From contig DDTK01000011.1 of NCBI GenBank assembly GCA_002344065.1, positions 62,001-126,000 of the forward strand: a stretch of DNA of 64,000 bases, read 5' to 3'. The translations under genes and the position numbers were made by a program. Origin of the DNA: Flammeovirgaceae bacterium UBA2366. Lineage in GTDB: Bacteria; Bacteroidota; Bacteroidia; Cytophagales; Cyclobacteriaceae. This document shows positions 17,938-26,426 of this stretch, one piece after another; positions within the stretch are counted from its first letter, which is position 1; every line of letters begins with the position of its first letter. A model generated the notes under the pieces. It was not told the DNA's origin. It saw nothing but the letters and a program-made list of their open reading frames with translations, and did not search any database.

Positions 17938-20900
17938 TCACCTCATCACCTGTACCCATCCATTGTGGGTTTTGTTGCTTCTCAACAGGTACAGCGAATA
18001 ATAGTACACTCCATTCGGCAGGCCGCTGCCGTTCCAGTCATTGCTGTAGTTTATTTTCTTGTACACGGTTTCACCCCACCGGTTGTAAATGTTCAGGGCG
18101 TTGTCCGGGTATAGGTATAACCTGGGGATCACAAAATACTCGTTCATGGAATCGCCATTGGGTGTGATGATGTTGGGTATCATATCAATGGGATTTTCAA
18201 ATTCGAGCTCCAGGGTGTTCGACCACGATATGGTGTTCTCATCCTTCTTTTTCGCCTTGACTTTAAGCAGATGGACGAATCCATCGGCACCGTGCTTGCC
18301 GGCATAGTCGGTTATTTCTCCCGGGGTAACTTCCAGTAGCCGGTAGATGGAATCGCCATCGAGTTTTCTCCAGATTTCATAGCGCTCCACACCGTCCCAT
18401 CCATTGTAATCATTCCAGTGCAGATCGATGAGTTCCTGTTCTTCCACTTTATCACCCTCAAGACGGATGGTGTTGTGGACCACGGTCTGAAGTCCTTCAT
18501 CGCATTTGTTGAATCCTTCCACCTTGTACTCGTAAATGTGCTGGAAGGTTTGCACGTTCAGGTCCAGAAAAGACTGCACATTCTTTTGAAGAGTTGCCAC
18601 CACCTGCCAGGGGTCATTGGTTCCGGCAATCCTTCGGCTCACGATGATCAGGTCGGAGATTCTCTCCAGCAGGGAAGCCTCCCATTGTATCCGCACTTTC
18701 TTATCATCGGTATAATCCACGCTGACAAACTGCATGGTGATAGCCGCAAGGTCCTGGAACACGGTAACGTGAAGCGTATCGGAAATGCCTTCGCAATAGT
18801 CGGTGCTGGTGGTGTTTTCTTCTTTCACCCAGAGTTTGTACTGCCCCAGTGCGGCCCAATCAATTTTGACCTGTGAAGTTGACTGACCTTCGGCTACCTG
18901 GCCACCATCGGTAAACCAGGTGTACACCGAGCCGTTGGTGTAGGAGGATTGATAGGGAACACCTGTTCTGAAGTTGTAGCAAACCGAATCCATTCTGCTG
19001 ATGATTTCCGGCTTGAGCTGGATCTGAATTTTGACAGGGAAGGTTGCCGTATCGGTGGGGCAACCGTGCTCATTATACCCTACGGCCTTTACGGAGGCAT
19101 TGAAGTTGGTGGGGCCCCAGTCTACTTTTATCGTGTTGTCTTGCTGCGATTTCAGCGCGCCACCATCAATGAACCAGGAGTAGGTGTACTCCGGAATGCT
19201 TGCACTATAATCCACCTCAATGATATTGGGACAAACCACAGGGCTGCCAGAAAGAGTGGGAACAGCGAGAACCGGAGGTGCGTTAATTACTACAGGGGTA
19301 GCATTGGAGCTGCATCCTGAACCATTTCTAGTTATTACAGAATAGTTGCCGGGCTGTAGTCCTGTTTTGATATTCTCGGATTGAAAAGATAACCCACCAT
19401 CAAAGCTGTACATATCTTCATCACGCTGAATGGTGACTTCGATTGTCCCTGTTGAGTCCCTGCAAAGGGGCTGAGAAACCGTTAACTGGGGAAATGGAAG
19501 TACATTTTTGGAATCGCCTGTAATGTTCCAACCGTTAGCGGTTATTAGGTGTGTTCGTGCCGATTCTCCGGCACAGTATTTCAATCCACCAGCGCCAAGA
19601 GGTACATTGCGTTTCACATTTTGTGTAGCCCAGCCAATCAGGGTTTGGTCATAGTTGGCGATATCAAGGCCGCATGCAGTCAACATGTTATCCATATTTG
19701 TAACCTTGCTTACATCCCAGTTTCCCAGCGGCTGGTTGAAGGAAATTGCCTCTAGGAACATCCAGTTCATGTCTGTCACATTACTTACATCCCAGTTTTC
19801 CAAAGGCTGGTTGAATTCATAATTCCATCCAAACATCCTGCCCATATCAGTAACTTTTCTTACATCCCAATTGCCGATGGGCTGGTTGAAGCCCGATGCA
19901 AAAAACATATAGCCCATACCCATAACATTGCTCACATCCCAGTGTTCCAGAGGCTGATTGAATACAGAAGCCCCACTGAACATCGAATTCATCTCATTAA
20001 CTTTACTCACCCTCCAGTTGCCTAAAGGTTGATTGAAGTTGACAGCGCCATAAAACATATAAGCCATATTCATGACGTTCCTTACATCCCAGCTTCCAAT
20101 AGGATGGTTGAAATTATTGGCACTGGCGAACATCCAACTCATGTCTGTGACGCTGCTTACATCCCAATTGCCGATGGGTTGATTAAATGACCTGGCATCT
20201 GAGAACATTCGGCTCATATCTTTTATGTTACTCACAACCCAACGACCGATTGGCTGATCAAATGATAGGGCAAAGCTGAACATCCAACTCATATCGGTTA
20301 CCTTGCTTACATCCCAGCTTCCGATAGGATGGTTGAATTGATTGGCGCTGGCGAACAGGCCCCTCATGTTGGTTACTTTGCTCACGTCCCAGTTTCCGAT
20401 AGGCTGGTTGAAACGATATGGGCTATCCTCCAGATATGGATAGCCGAACATCCAACTCATGTCAGTAACGTTACCTACATCCCAATTGCCGATGGGCTGG
20501 TTGAAGTTGCTGGCAAGGCAGAACATGTAACTCATATTAGTTACCTTGCTCACATCCCAGCTACCGATTGGCTGATCAAATGAAAGGGCACCGTTGAACA
20601 TTCCACGCATATCCGTTACATGGCTTACATCCCAGGACTCAATGGGGGAGTTAAAGGAGATGGCACCACTGAACATATTGCTCATATCTGTTACCCGGGA
20701 CAGATCCGGTGTATCGGTTGCGGTAAAATTCAGGTAACGGCAGCCCTGGAAGGCGTTCGCCATGCTTGTCCACTCAATGCTTCCCCATTGTTCAACACGA
20801 TAAATCTTCCTTGCATCAGAGCTCAGTGGTTGGGGAGGGATAGATCCAAGGGGTTCATTAAAAAAGATCCTTGGGAAGGACCCGGTAATATGAACACGGT

Positions 20901-21147
20901 AATCCCCCGCAGTGGGGAATGTAATGGTGTAATTTCCGGTTATCGGCCCGGGGACATTACCGTTAATGGATGGATTGGATGCACTCTCCCAGTAAATACT
21001 GTAGCTGTAGCCATCCCCGGTGGTGGGGATGGTGATCTGGTTACTGTTGCTTATACCAGGTTGGTTAGTTTGCCACCTGGTGACAAACGCTTGTCCGTAG
21101 GCCGTTGCAGACCAGAGGATAAGGAAAGCAGGCAACAACTTTTTCAT
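17938..21147 (-). CDS. Secreted BspA-like (DUF285) repeat protein with T9SS type-B sorting domain, copy B
   Basis: This is a 1069-residue paralogue of the neighbouring gene with the same domain order: signal peptide, N-terminal domain, DUF285 repeats, Ig-like and fibronectin-like regions, and a T9SS type-B sorting domain. It has 13 full repeats plus the degenerate final unit, three fewer than copy A, which accounts for most of the size difference. Repeat sequences have diverged from copy A, with units such as FNHPIGSWDV and FDQPIGRWVV, while both ends are almost unchanged. The conserved ends and variable middle suggest change by repeat recombination, or selection for different ligands, on a constant export and anchoring frame. 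The surface location follows from the sorting domain; adhesion is inferred from the repeat family. Confidence 0.9.
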   Translation of the reverse strand: MKKLLPAFLILWSATAYGQAFVTRWQTNQPGISNSNQITIPTTGDGYSYSIYWESASNPSINGNVPGPITGNYTITFPTAGDYRVHITGSFPRIFFNEPLGSIPPQPLSSDARKIYRVEQWGSIEWTSMANAFQGCRYLNFTATDTPDLSRVTDMSNMFSGAISFNSPIESWDVSHVTDMRGMFNGALSFDQPIGSWDVSKVTNMSYMFCLASNFNQPIGNWDVGNVTDMSWMFGYPYLEDSPYRFNQPIGNWDVSKVTNMRGLFASANQFNHPIGSWDVSKVTDMSWMFSFALSFDQPIGRWVVSNIKDMSRMFSDARSFNQPIGNWDVSSVTDMSWMFASANNFNHPIGSWDVRNVMNMAYMFYGAVNFNQPLGNWRVSKVNEMNSMFSGASVFNQPLEHWDVSNVMGMGYMFFASGFNQPIGNWDVRKVTDMGRMFGWNYEFNQPLENWDVSNVTDMNWMFLEAISFNQPLGNWDVSKVTNMDNMLTACGLDIANYDQTLIGWATQNVKRNVPLGAGGLKYCAGESARTHLITANGWNITGDSKNVLPFPQLTVSQPLCRDSTGTIEVTIQRDEDMYSFDGGLSFQSENIKTGLQPGNYSVITRNGSGCSSNATPVVINAPPVLAVPTLSGSPVVCPNIIEVDYSASIPEYTYSWFIDGGALKSQQDNTIKVDWGPTNFNASVKAVGYNEHGCPTDTATFPVKIQIQLKPEIISRMDSVCYNFRTGVPYQSSYTNGSVYTWFTDGGQVAEGQSTSQVKIDWAALGQYKLWVKEENTTSTDYCEGISDTLHVTVFQDLAAITMQFVSVDYTDDKKVRIQWEASLLERISDLIIVSRRIAGTNDPWQVVATLQKNVQSFLDLNVQTFQHIYEYKVEGFNKCDEGLQTVVHNTIRLEGDKVEEQELIDLHWNDYNGWDGVERYEIWRKLDGDSIYRLLEVTPGEITDYAGKHGADGFVHLLKVKAKKKDENTISWSNTLELEFENPIDMIPNIITPNGDSMNEYFVIPRLYLYPDNALNIYNRWGETVYKKINYSNDWNGSGLPNGVYYYSLYLLRSNKTHNGWVQVMR

Positions 21148-21184
21148 GAGGGGGTCGGTTACCTGATATGAAGATAACTATTTT

Positions 21185-21617
21185 TTATTCAACATTGAAT
21201 CGTTTCAACCCATCATCCGGAAGAGTCCACGTAAAATACTTTGCTGTCCAGAAGTAAACACCTGGGCTAACATTTGCGGCCAACCATTGGAATTCCAGGT
21301 TGTTTGTCTCATATACCTTATTTCCAAGCCGGTTAAATACCGATAATTGAAAATTCTCAATACCGTTGGATCACACTTCAAAAAAGTCATTATGGCTTTA
21401 CCCGTTTGGCGTAAAGACATTGGGTAGGTACATAAAGGCTGTCTGCTACGGCCCCTACATAAACCGTTAGTGTGTTCAGCGTGTACGAGTGTTTAGATAC
21501 TTCTGCCCGGTAGTCCCCAGGTTCAACAACAGTCAGCATAATGGCATTTTCACTGGGGTTTTTATTTCCAGCAGGACCAAACCAGGCAATGGCAGATCGG
21601 GAATCGACATTAACGAC
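21185..21617 (-). pseudogene. Decayed C-terminus of a third T9SS type-B secreted protein
   Basis: Reading the - strand from about 21617 gives an Ig-like stretch (AWFGPAGNKNPSE, VVEPGDYRAEV). After a frameshift near 21430 comes a T9SS type-B sorting domain: LPNVFTPNG, stop, SHNDFFEV, stop, then NFQLSVFNRLGNKVYE, SPGVYFWTAKYF and a final stop at 21185. The two in-frame stops are TAA at 21398-21400 and TGA at 21371-21373. The signature residues of the domain are all recognisable, so this is a true relic and not chance similarity. The N-terminal part of the gene is missing beyond about 21617. The last 15 or so codons (up to 21230) were copied along with the BspA-like duplication. The relic supplies no working sorting signal. 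Confidence 0.85.
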
Positions 21618-21843
21618 AATAACGCCAAATTACGGTTATATTTTTTGTGCCGATTACAATGTATGGTACACACTCGAGTATACCAAAGCAAGAGCACAAG
21701 TGTAAAATGATAGTACGCTTTGAGTTGGCTGTGTCATGAAATGGCTTCTACTAATTACAATTATTGAATTTTGGCAAGTTGATAATGTACGGGTTTCAGA
21801 TTAAATTAATATCTTAGCAGATATAACCATAACCCTAATAACA

Positions 21844-22371
21844 ATGAAGAAAATTAAACTTACCCTTTTATTAATTGTCGGACTTTTTGCCACTGGCTGG
21901 GCCCAAGACAATGTGATCAAATTGAATATTTTCAGCCCGATTGTAAGAACATTTAATATGTCTTATGAGCGCAAAATAAATGCGAGTGGGAGTTTTCAAC
22001 TGGGTTTTTTTTACACCGGATACACAGATGACGGCAGCAGTTTTAAAGGATTCGGCATTACGCCAGAATATCGAATTTACCTCAGCGACACAGAAGCACC
22101 CGAAGGTTTTTACCTTGCACCATTTGTACGGTATCAAAAATTCGATGCGGATGATGAATTTGGTAATGCAGGTACGCTTTCAGGTTTTGGTGGTGGACTA
22201 GTAGTTGGTAAGCAATGGATTTTTAAAAAGAAGGTGGCACTTGATCTGTTTATCGGCCCTTCCTATGTAAATTCTTCATTTGAACAGACTGCCGGAACAG
22301 ATGAAATTAGCGCGGGCACTTTTGACGGATTTGGTGTACGTTTCGGATTAAACTTAGGTTTTGCATTCTAA
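21844..22371 (+). CDS. Small outer-membrane beta-barrel protein (DUF3575-like)
   Basis: This is a 175-residue exported protein. A signal peptide (LLLIVGLFATGWAQ) is followed by alternating hydrophobic strands rich in Gly and aromatic residues, for example FQLGFFYTGYTDD and FYLAPFVRYQKF, ending in a strand with terminal Phe (FGLNLGFAF). That is the pattern of an eight-stranded outer-membrane barrel. The opening DNVIKLNIFSPIVRTFNMSYER resembles the DUF3575 group of Bacteroidota (DNVIKLNIFSPIV, then RTFNMSYER). No specific function can be assigned. It stands alone: the pseudogene lies upstream, and a strong terminator follows 17 bases after the stop. A weak TAnnTTTG-like box (TATCTTAG, 21810-21817) precedes it at a suitable distance. 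Confidence 0.75.
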   Translation: MKKIKLTLLLIVGLFATGWAQDNVIKLNIFSPIVRTFNMSYERKINASGSFQLGFFYTGYTDDGSSFKGFGITPEYRIYLSDTEAPEGFYLAPFVRYQKFDADDEFGNAGTLSGFGGGLVVGKQWIFKKKVALDLFIGPSYVNSSFEQTAGTDEISAGTFDGFGVRFGLNLGFAF

Positions 22372-22388
22372 GCAAAAGCCTTATCAAC

Positions 22389-22424
22389 AAAAGCCCCCTG
22401 ACATGTCAGGGGGCTTTTGTTTTA
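22389..22424 (+). terminator. Strong intrinsic terminator, perfectly symmetrical
   Basis: A 30-base perfect palindrome (22389-22418) has 15-base arms containing CCCCC/GGGGG, flanked by A-rich and T-rich ends. It is a textbook rho-independent terminator for the barrel gene and, being symmetrical with A-tracts on its left side, can also stop transcription arriving from the - strand. Confidence 0.92.
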
Positions 22425-22759
22425 GGCAAATAACAGATGAGAGAATACCTTAACTTTTTTTTAGTAAGTATTCCTACTACCACTTAATTTCCATCAATAT
22501 CCAGGGCATACCCGAACAGTTCAAGTAAGGCATGGTCAGCTGTGGGAGGAAAATTCTACTTGGTAGTGTACACTCTTGAGCCCTTGTCTCTAAATTAATA
22601 ATAGAATGATGCCAATCACTGCAAGCCTCAGCAAATAAAATCGAGTTCTGTTATGCAAAGTCACAAATCATTGAGTTCCTAATAGAAGTAGGCGCTACAC
22701 ATATGCGCTTAAAGTTCCAGAATTGGATTCACTTATGCAAAGTAAGGCAATACGGCAGT
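22425..22759. other. Gap of 335 bases with no convincing gene
   Basis: No credible protein-coding frame is present. Fragments on the - strand read as short protein-like pieces (for example DHALLELFGYALDIDG, interrupted by stops), but I cannot assign them. An 11-base sequence TTATGCAAAGT occurs twice (22650 and 22733 areas). On the - strand each copy resembles a Bacteroidota -7 box; the right-hand one also has a -33 match and is listed separately. A - strand transcript from there would run into the symmetrical terminator at 22389-22418. Confidence 0.5.
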
Positions 22760-22768
22760 CTATTTCAA
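22738..22768 (-). promoter_or_regulatory. Candidate Bacteroidota-type promoter facing the gap
   Basis: On the - strand a TTG (22768-22766) is followed by 20 bases and then TTACTTTG (22745-22738), one mismatch from the TAnnTTTG consensus. Transcription would start near 22731, just after the DoxX-like gene, and head into a gap without a gene. This is a motif match only. Confidence 0.35.
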
Positions 22769-23146
22769 TACCGCCAAGCGTTTGTGGTGATACACATACG
22801 ATAATCCGCCCAACACAAAGGGTACCAACATGAACAGCATTTGCGGATGAAATCCACCTGTTATCAAGCCGGAATAAACAGCACCGGTTAAGTCAAAAAA
22901 CATACCGGCATAGGCCCACTCTTTGATGCGGGGGAATCCGGGCACCAGCAAGGCTATGATGCCCAACAATTTGGCAACGCCAATGAAGGGCAACATGTAC
23001 AAAGGGTATCCCAGTTGTTTAAAAACCTCTATCCACTCGGGCGCGGAAAGTATGTTGGGTATGGTTGACATCATCATGAAGGCGCAAAACAATACTGTAA
23101 AAACCCAGAACATGATGGTGTTGCGCTTTGTATTTGGCTGTATCAT
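22760..23146 (-). CDS. DoxX-like integral membrane protein
   Basis: This is a 128-residue protein with four hydrophobic segments, matching the four-helix DoxX-like family in size and layout. A typical stretch is PLYMLPFIGVAKLLG, followed by PGFPRIKEWAYAG and DLTGAVYSG. Members occur in many Bacteroidota as small inner-membrane proteins; some are linked to redox or stress responses, but no reaction can be read from this sequence. It lies downstream of the DUF4386 protein on the same strand with a 127-base gap, so it may have its own promoter. The start ATG at 23146 is favoured because the hydrophilic stretch IQPNTKRN precedes the first helix. Confidence 0.85.
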   Translation of the reverse strand: MIQPNTKRNTIMFWVFTVLFCAFMMMSTIPNILSAPEWIEVFKQLGYPLYMLPFIGVAKLLGIIALLVPGFPRIKEWAYAGMFFDLTGAVYSGLITGGFHPQMLFMLVPFVLGGLSYVYHHKRLAVLK

Positions 23147-23273
23147 AGTGTTATTTTTTTAATAGATAATTAAAGCTAACTCCAGCGACAATAACGCCAA
23201 AATACCTTTTTTTAAATTTTTCTTTCGTGTGAAGATGATGAATATCGGGAATGATCCACAGTTATTGTTATTG

Positions 23274-23945
23274 TCATTGTTGTGGCCGTATTCCAAATAG
23301 CAACAAATAGCCAATCATCCAAAACTCTCCAACCGTTGCTGGTATTGTTAACATATCAATTCCTGGAAATTTGAAACTTGCATAATTCAAAAAGGCACTG
23401 GCGATATAACCGGCACCACCGAGTATCAGTACTCTACCCAGCCAGACCGGCATCCGTTGTGATTGTACTATAATATATCCCATAGGAATAAGCCAAAGAC
23501 CAAAGAAGAGGCTGCCCACACCCCATGAGTTTTTAATAAGCTGATCGAAAATCTGAATCATGATAAGTTTATCGCCCACTATCGTATCAGCGTTTGCAAC
23601 GTTAATAGCCGCACCCATTGCTATAGCACTTATCATGATTGCCCCTGCGTTCATCATACCCCAGGCGGCCAATGCCCACGAAGCAAAATGGTTGATGTCC
23701 TTAAACAACTTAAAAAAATAAACCGCGGCCAATGCTTGTGAAACCACAATTGCAAACTCCAGCAAAAGTCGCAGGCGGGCAAGGGTTTCTTGTTCACTTA
23801 AATTTACAACCGTTTTTGATATATCACCGGATACAAAAATTTGCGGATGCACGACAAGAAAACCGACTACTCCTGAAATGGCCAAAACCAAATACCATGT
23901 ACCCGCTATGCGGGCAGTAACAACTAAATCTTTTTGCTCATTCAT
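23274..23945 (-). CDS. DUF4386 family membrane protein
   Basis: This is a 223-residue protein with six hydrophobic segments. The opening TARIAGTWYLVLAISGVVGF, a central LLLEFAIVVSQALAAVYFFKLF and the late GVGSLFFGLWLIPMGYI are characteristic of the DUF4386 family of inner-membrane proteins common in Bacteroidota and actinobacteria. Its function is unknown. The neighbouring DoxX-like gene is another small membrane protein on the same strand, and the two may be expressed together. No signal peptide is needed, as the first helix begins about residue 12. A weak 7-base-pair hairpin (23964-23970 with 24001-24007) lies between it and the GH97 gene upstream. Confidence 0.82.
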   Translation of the reverse strand: MNEQKDLVVTARIAGTWYLVLAISGVVGFLVVHPQIFVSGDISKTVVNLSEQETLARLRLLLEFAIVVSQALAAVYFFKLFKDINHFASWALAAWGMMNAGAIMISAIAMGAAINVANADTIVGDKLIMIQIFDQLIKNSWGVGSLFFGLWLIPMGYIIVQSQRMPVWLGRVLILGGAGYIASAFLNYASFKFPGIDMLTIPATVGEFWMIGYLLLFGIRPQQ

Positions 23946-24077
23946 ATTTGTTATTTAAAGCATAGAGACGGTTCTAACCACCATTAAGTTACATGTCCTA
24001 CGTCTCTTTGAGGTTGAGGAGTATAAAACTTGCTCATTAATGAAATTACTTAAATCGAAGCTATGCATCTGGCACTT

Positions 24078-26219
24078 CTACAACTTCTTCAACCCCTTCA
24101 CCTGCGTCTTATCTGCCTCTACAATACTAATAGCAAATCCACCACCCGCAGCCGAACGTTGTGAAAGTTTTGATTTATTGGTTACAACAACTTTTCGGAT
24201 GGTATAAGCCTGTGGATTGGATTTGTAATGTGCAGTGGGTGCATCGGCATAAATAGTAGCAATGTAAGTCTTGTCACGCTCAAGGAAGTCAAAAGAAACA
24301 GTCGATGTTCGTGGCGTTTCACCATTTACATTACCAATGTACCACTCCTTTTTTCCTTTTGCTTTACGGGCAACGGTAATGTATTGTCCGGGTTCGGCTT
24401 CCAGATACTTGCTGTCATCCCAATCTACTGCTACATCCTTTATGAACTGAAACGCATCTAAAAATCTGCTGTAATTTTCAGGAAGGTCGGCAGCCATCTG
24501 CAACGGACTGTACATGGTTACGTACAGGGCCAACTGGTTGGCGAGTGTGCTATTACAATGCGAATCGTTATTGGGGTTAAGCTTACTGATATCCATTTCA
24601 AATACTCCTGGTGTGTAATCCATAGGACCACCAATCAACCGTGTAAAGGGCAAGATGGTAACATGGTTCGGTTTTGAACCACCAAACGCCTGGAACTCTG
24701 TACCGCGGGCAGATTCATTTCCGATAAGGTTTGGATAGGTGCGCGCGATACCTGTCGGTCGCACTGCCTCATGCGCATTGATCATAATTTTGTACTCGGC
24801 AGCTTTTTCAAGCACATACTGATAATGATTTACTGTCCATTGATCGTAATGGTAATATCCCTTCGGAAGGATTGGCCCGACATAACCTGTTTTCACGGCA
24901 TCATAGTAATTGTCTTTCATAAACTGAAAAGCCTTGTCCAGGTGACGCTCATAATTGCGGGTCGAACCGGAAGTTTCGTGGTGCATCACCATCTTCACTC
25001 CCTTTTGGCGGGCGTAATCACGAACTTCAGGCAGATTGAAATCCGGGTACGGAGTTAAAAAATCAAATACATAATCTTTCTCATTTCCAAACCAATCTTC
25101 CCAACCAATATTCCAACCCTCTACCAACAGTCCATCAAAACCATGTTCGGCTGCAAAATCAATATAGCGCTTCACATTTGCAGTGGTCGCCCCATGGGTA
25201 CCATTTGGTTTTACGGTGGTATAATCTGTAATGCCCAACTGTACAGACGGTAAATCGTTAGTGTACGACCATGAACTCTTTCCGGTTATCATCTCCCACC
25301 ATACGCCCATATATTTCATGGGTTTAATCCACGAAGTGTCTTCAATCTTGCACGGTTCATTCAGGTTATAGGTCATTGCTGAAGCCAGTATGGTGCGCGC
25401 ATCATCACTTACCATGATCGTGCGCCAAGGTGATTGTGTTGGTGCCTGTATATTTCCTTTATCGCCAGTGGCATCGGGTGTAAGCCACGATTGTAATATC
25501 ATATTTGTATCATCCAGGTTAAGATGCATACAGGAATAATTGATTAAGGCAGCTTCGTGCAGGTTTATGTACAGTCCATCATCGGTTTTCATCATTAAAG
25601 CAGTCTGCACACCGGTTGGTGAAAATGGTGTTTGCGAGGCATTGGGTGTAACAGCGCTTTTACTCAACTTGCGGATTTCGGAAAGACGAGAAGTGGTATA
25701 ATCATATTCCTGCGTATCGTAATCACCGGCAATCCAAAATGCGGTGTGGTCGCCCGTCATGGCAAACTGGGTTCGTTCTTCTTTAATAATAAAGTATGCC
25801 AATTTTGACTGAAGAGGAAATTCATACCGAAATCCAAGACCGTCATCAAACAGTCGAAAGCGGATGATCAATTGTCGGTTAGTTTCCTTTTGGTTTAGCG
25901 TGATGGCCAACTCATTGTAATGATTCCTGATTTTTTTTACCTCTCCCCACACAGGCTCCCAGAAGGATTCATGTGACGAAGTTTGAGTACTGGATATGGT
26001 AAAGTCATCCAATAACGATTTTGAATCATTTTTTAACTCTAGCCCCAGCGAGCTGGGTTTGATAACGGTTTTTCCTTTATAAGAAAGTTGATAGGTGGGT
26101 ATGCCATTTCCCCCAAGTGAAAAGCTCATCACCAACTGATTGTTGGGCGAGCGTAGTTCCTGGGCGTAGGTTATTGTTGCAACAAAAATAAGTAATACTG
26201 TAAAAATGATTCGGTTCAT
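24078..26219 (-). CDS. GH97 family alpha-glucosidase, exported
   Basis: This is a 713-residue GH97 enzyme with signal peptide (FVATITYAQE), N-terminal beta-sandwich (LRSPNNQLVMSF), catalytic TIM barrel and C-terminal domain. The key Glu residues fit the inverting, SusB-type branch: Glu415 in MHHETSG, Glu484 in NAHEAVRPTG and Glu508 in RGTEFQ. Their spacing (69 and 24 residues) equals that of the SusB residues 439, 508 and 532. The retaining GH97 branch carries an Asp nucleophile instead. The enzyme should release glucose from alpha-glucans in the periplasm. It is not next to other starch genes here and is divergent from the ABC permease at 26427, with about 200 bases between them. Its C-terminal region ends with a Lys-rich tail. 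Confidence 0.93.
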   Translation of the reverse strand: MNRIIFTVLLIFVATITYAQELRSPNNQLVMSFSLGGNGIPTYQLSYKGKTVIKPSSLGLELKNDSKSLLDDFTISSTQTSSHESFWEPVWGEVKKIRNHYNELAITLNQKETNRQLIIRFRLFDDGLGFRYEFPLQSKLAYFIIKEERTQFAMTGDHTAFWIAGDYDTQEYDYTTSRLSEIRKLSKSAVTPNASQTPFSPTGVQTALMMKTDDGLYINLHEAALINYSCMHLNLDDTNMILQSWLTPDATGDKGNIQAPTQSPWRTIMVSDDARTILASAMTYNLNEPCKIEDTSWIKPMKYMGVWWEMITGKSSWSYTNDLPSVQLGITDYTTVKPNGTHGATTANVKRYIDFAAEHGFDGLLVEGWNIGWEDWFGNEKDYVFDFLTPYPDFNLPEVRDYARQKGVKMVMHHETSGSTRNYERHLDKAFQFMKDNYYDAVKTGYVGPILPKGYYHYDQWTVNHYQYVLEKAAEYKIMINAHEAVRPTGIARTYPNLIGNESARGTEFQAFGGSKPNHVTILPFTRLIGGPMDYTPGVFEMDISKLNPNNDSHCNSTLANQLALYVTMYSPLQMAADLPENYSRFLDAFQFIKDVAVDWDDSKYLEAEPGQYITVARKAKGKKEWYIGNVNGETPRTSTVSFDFLERDKTYIATIYADAPTAHYKSNPQAYTIRKVVVTNKSKLSQRSAAGGGFAISIVEADKTQVKGLKKL

Positions 26220-26426
26220 TGTAATTACTGATTAAATGATCTTCTCAATACTATAAAGATATCTGCTTGATTACAACCCTTTTTAATCTGTTCGGCAACG
26301 GGCGTTTGGTGCATGATTTTGATCATGGTTTGGTACTTGGTAATCTGATAAATTCGAGTTTGATTGCAGTATGCACGGTGGCACGTGCCTTGGAGTGTGC
26401 TCAACCGCATACTATACTTTAAATCT

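Larger units (their letters stand above)
14393..21230 (-). repeat. Tandem duplication of about 3.3-3.5 kb carrying the two BspA-like genes
   Basis: Unit A covers about 14393-17928 and unit B about 17938-21230. The 3' parts of the genes match with an offset of 3545 bases and the 5' parts with an offset of 3302; the difference is due to repeat number. The 83 bases upstream of each start (17846-17928 and 21148-21230) match except for about two positions and stop matching at the same point, after GAGTCCAC. Unit A's upstream flank therefore abuts unit B's 3' end, as expected for a direct tandem duplication. Confidence 0.9.

Noticed and set aside
22480..22680. Hydrophobic - strand peptide (LLRLAVIGIILLLI) as a possible small toxin
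   Set aside because: Only a GTG start, about 24 codons, no antitoxin or ribosome-site support; kept only within the possible small-RNA finding.
21614..23201. A 16-base string shared at 21614-21629 and 23186-23201
   Set aside because: In a window this size about one such pair is expected by chance. No longer match or other copy was seen.
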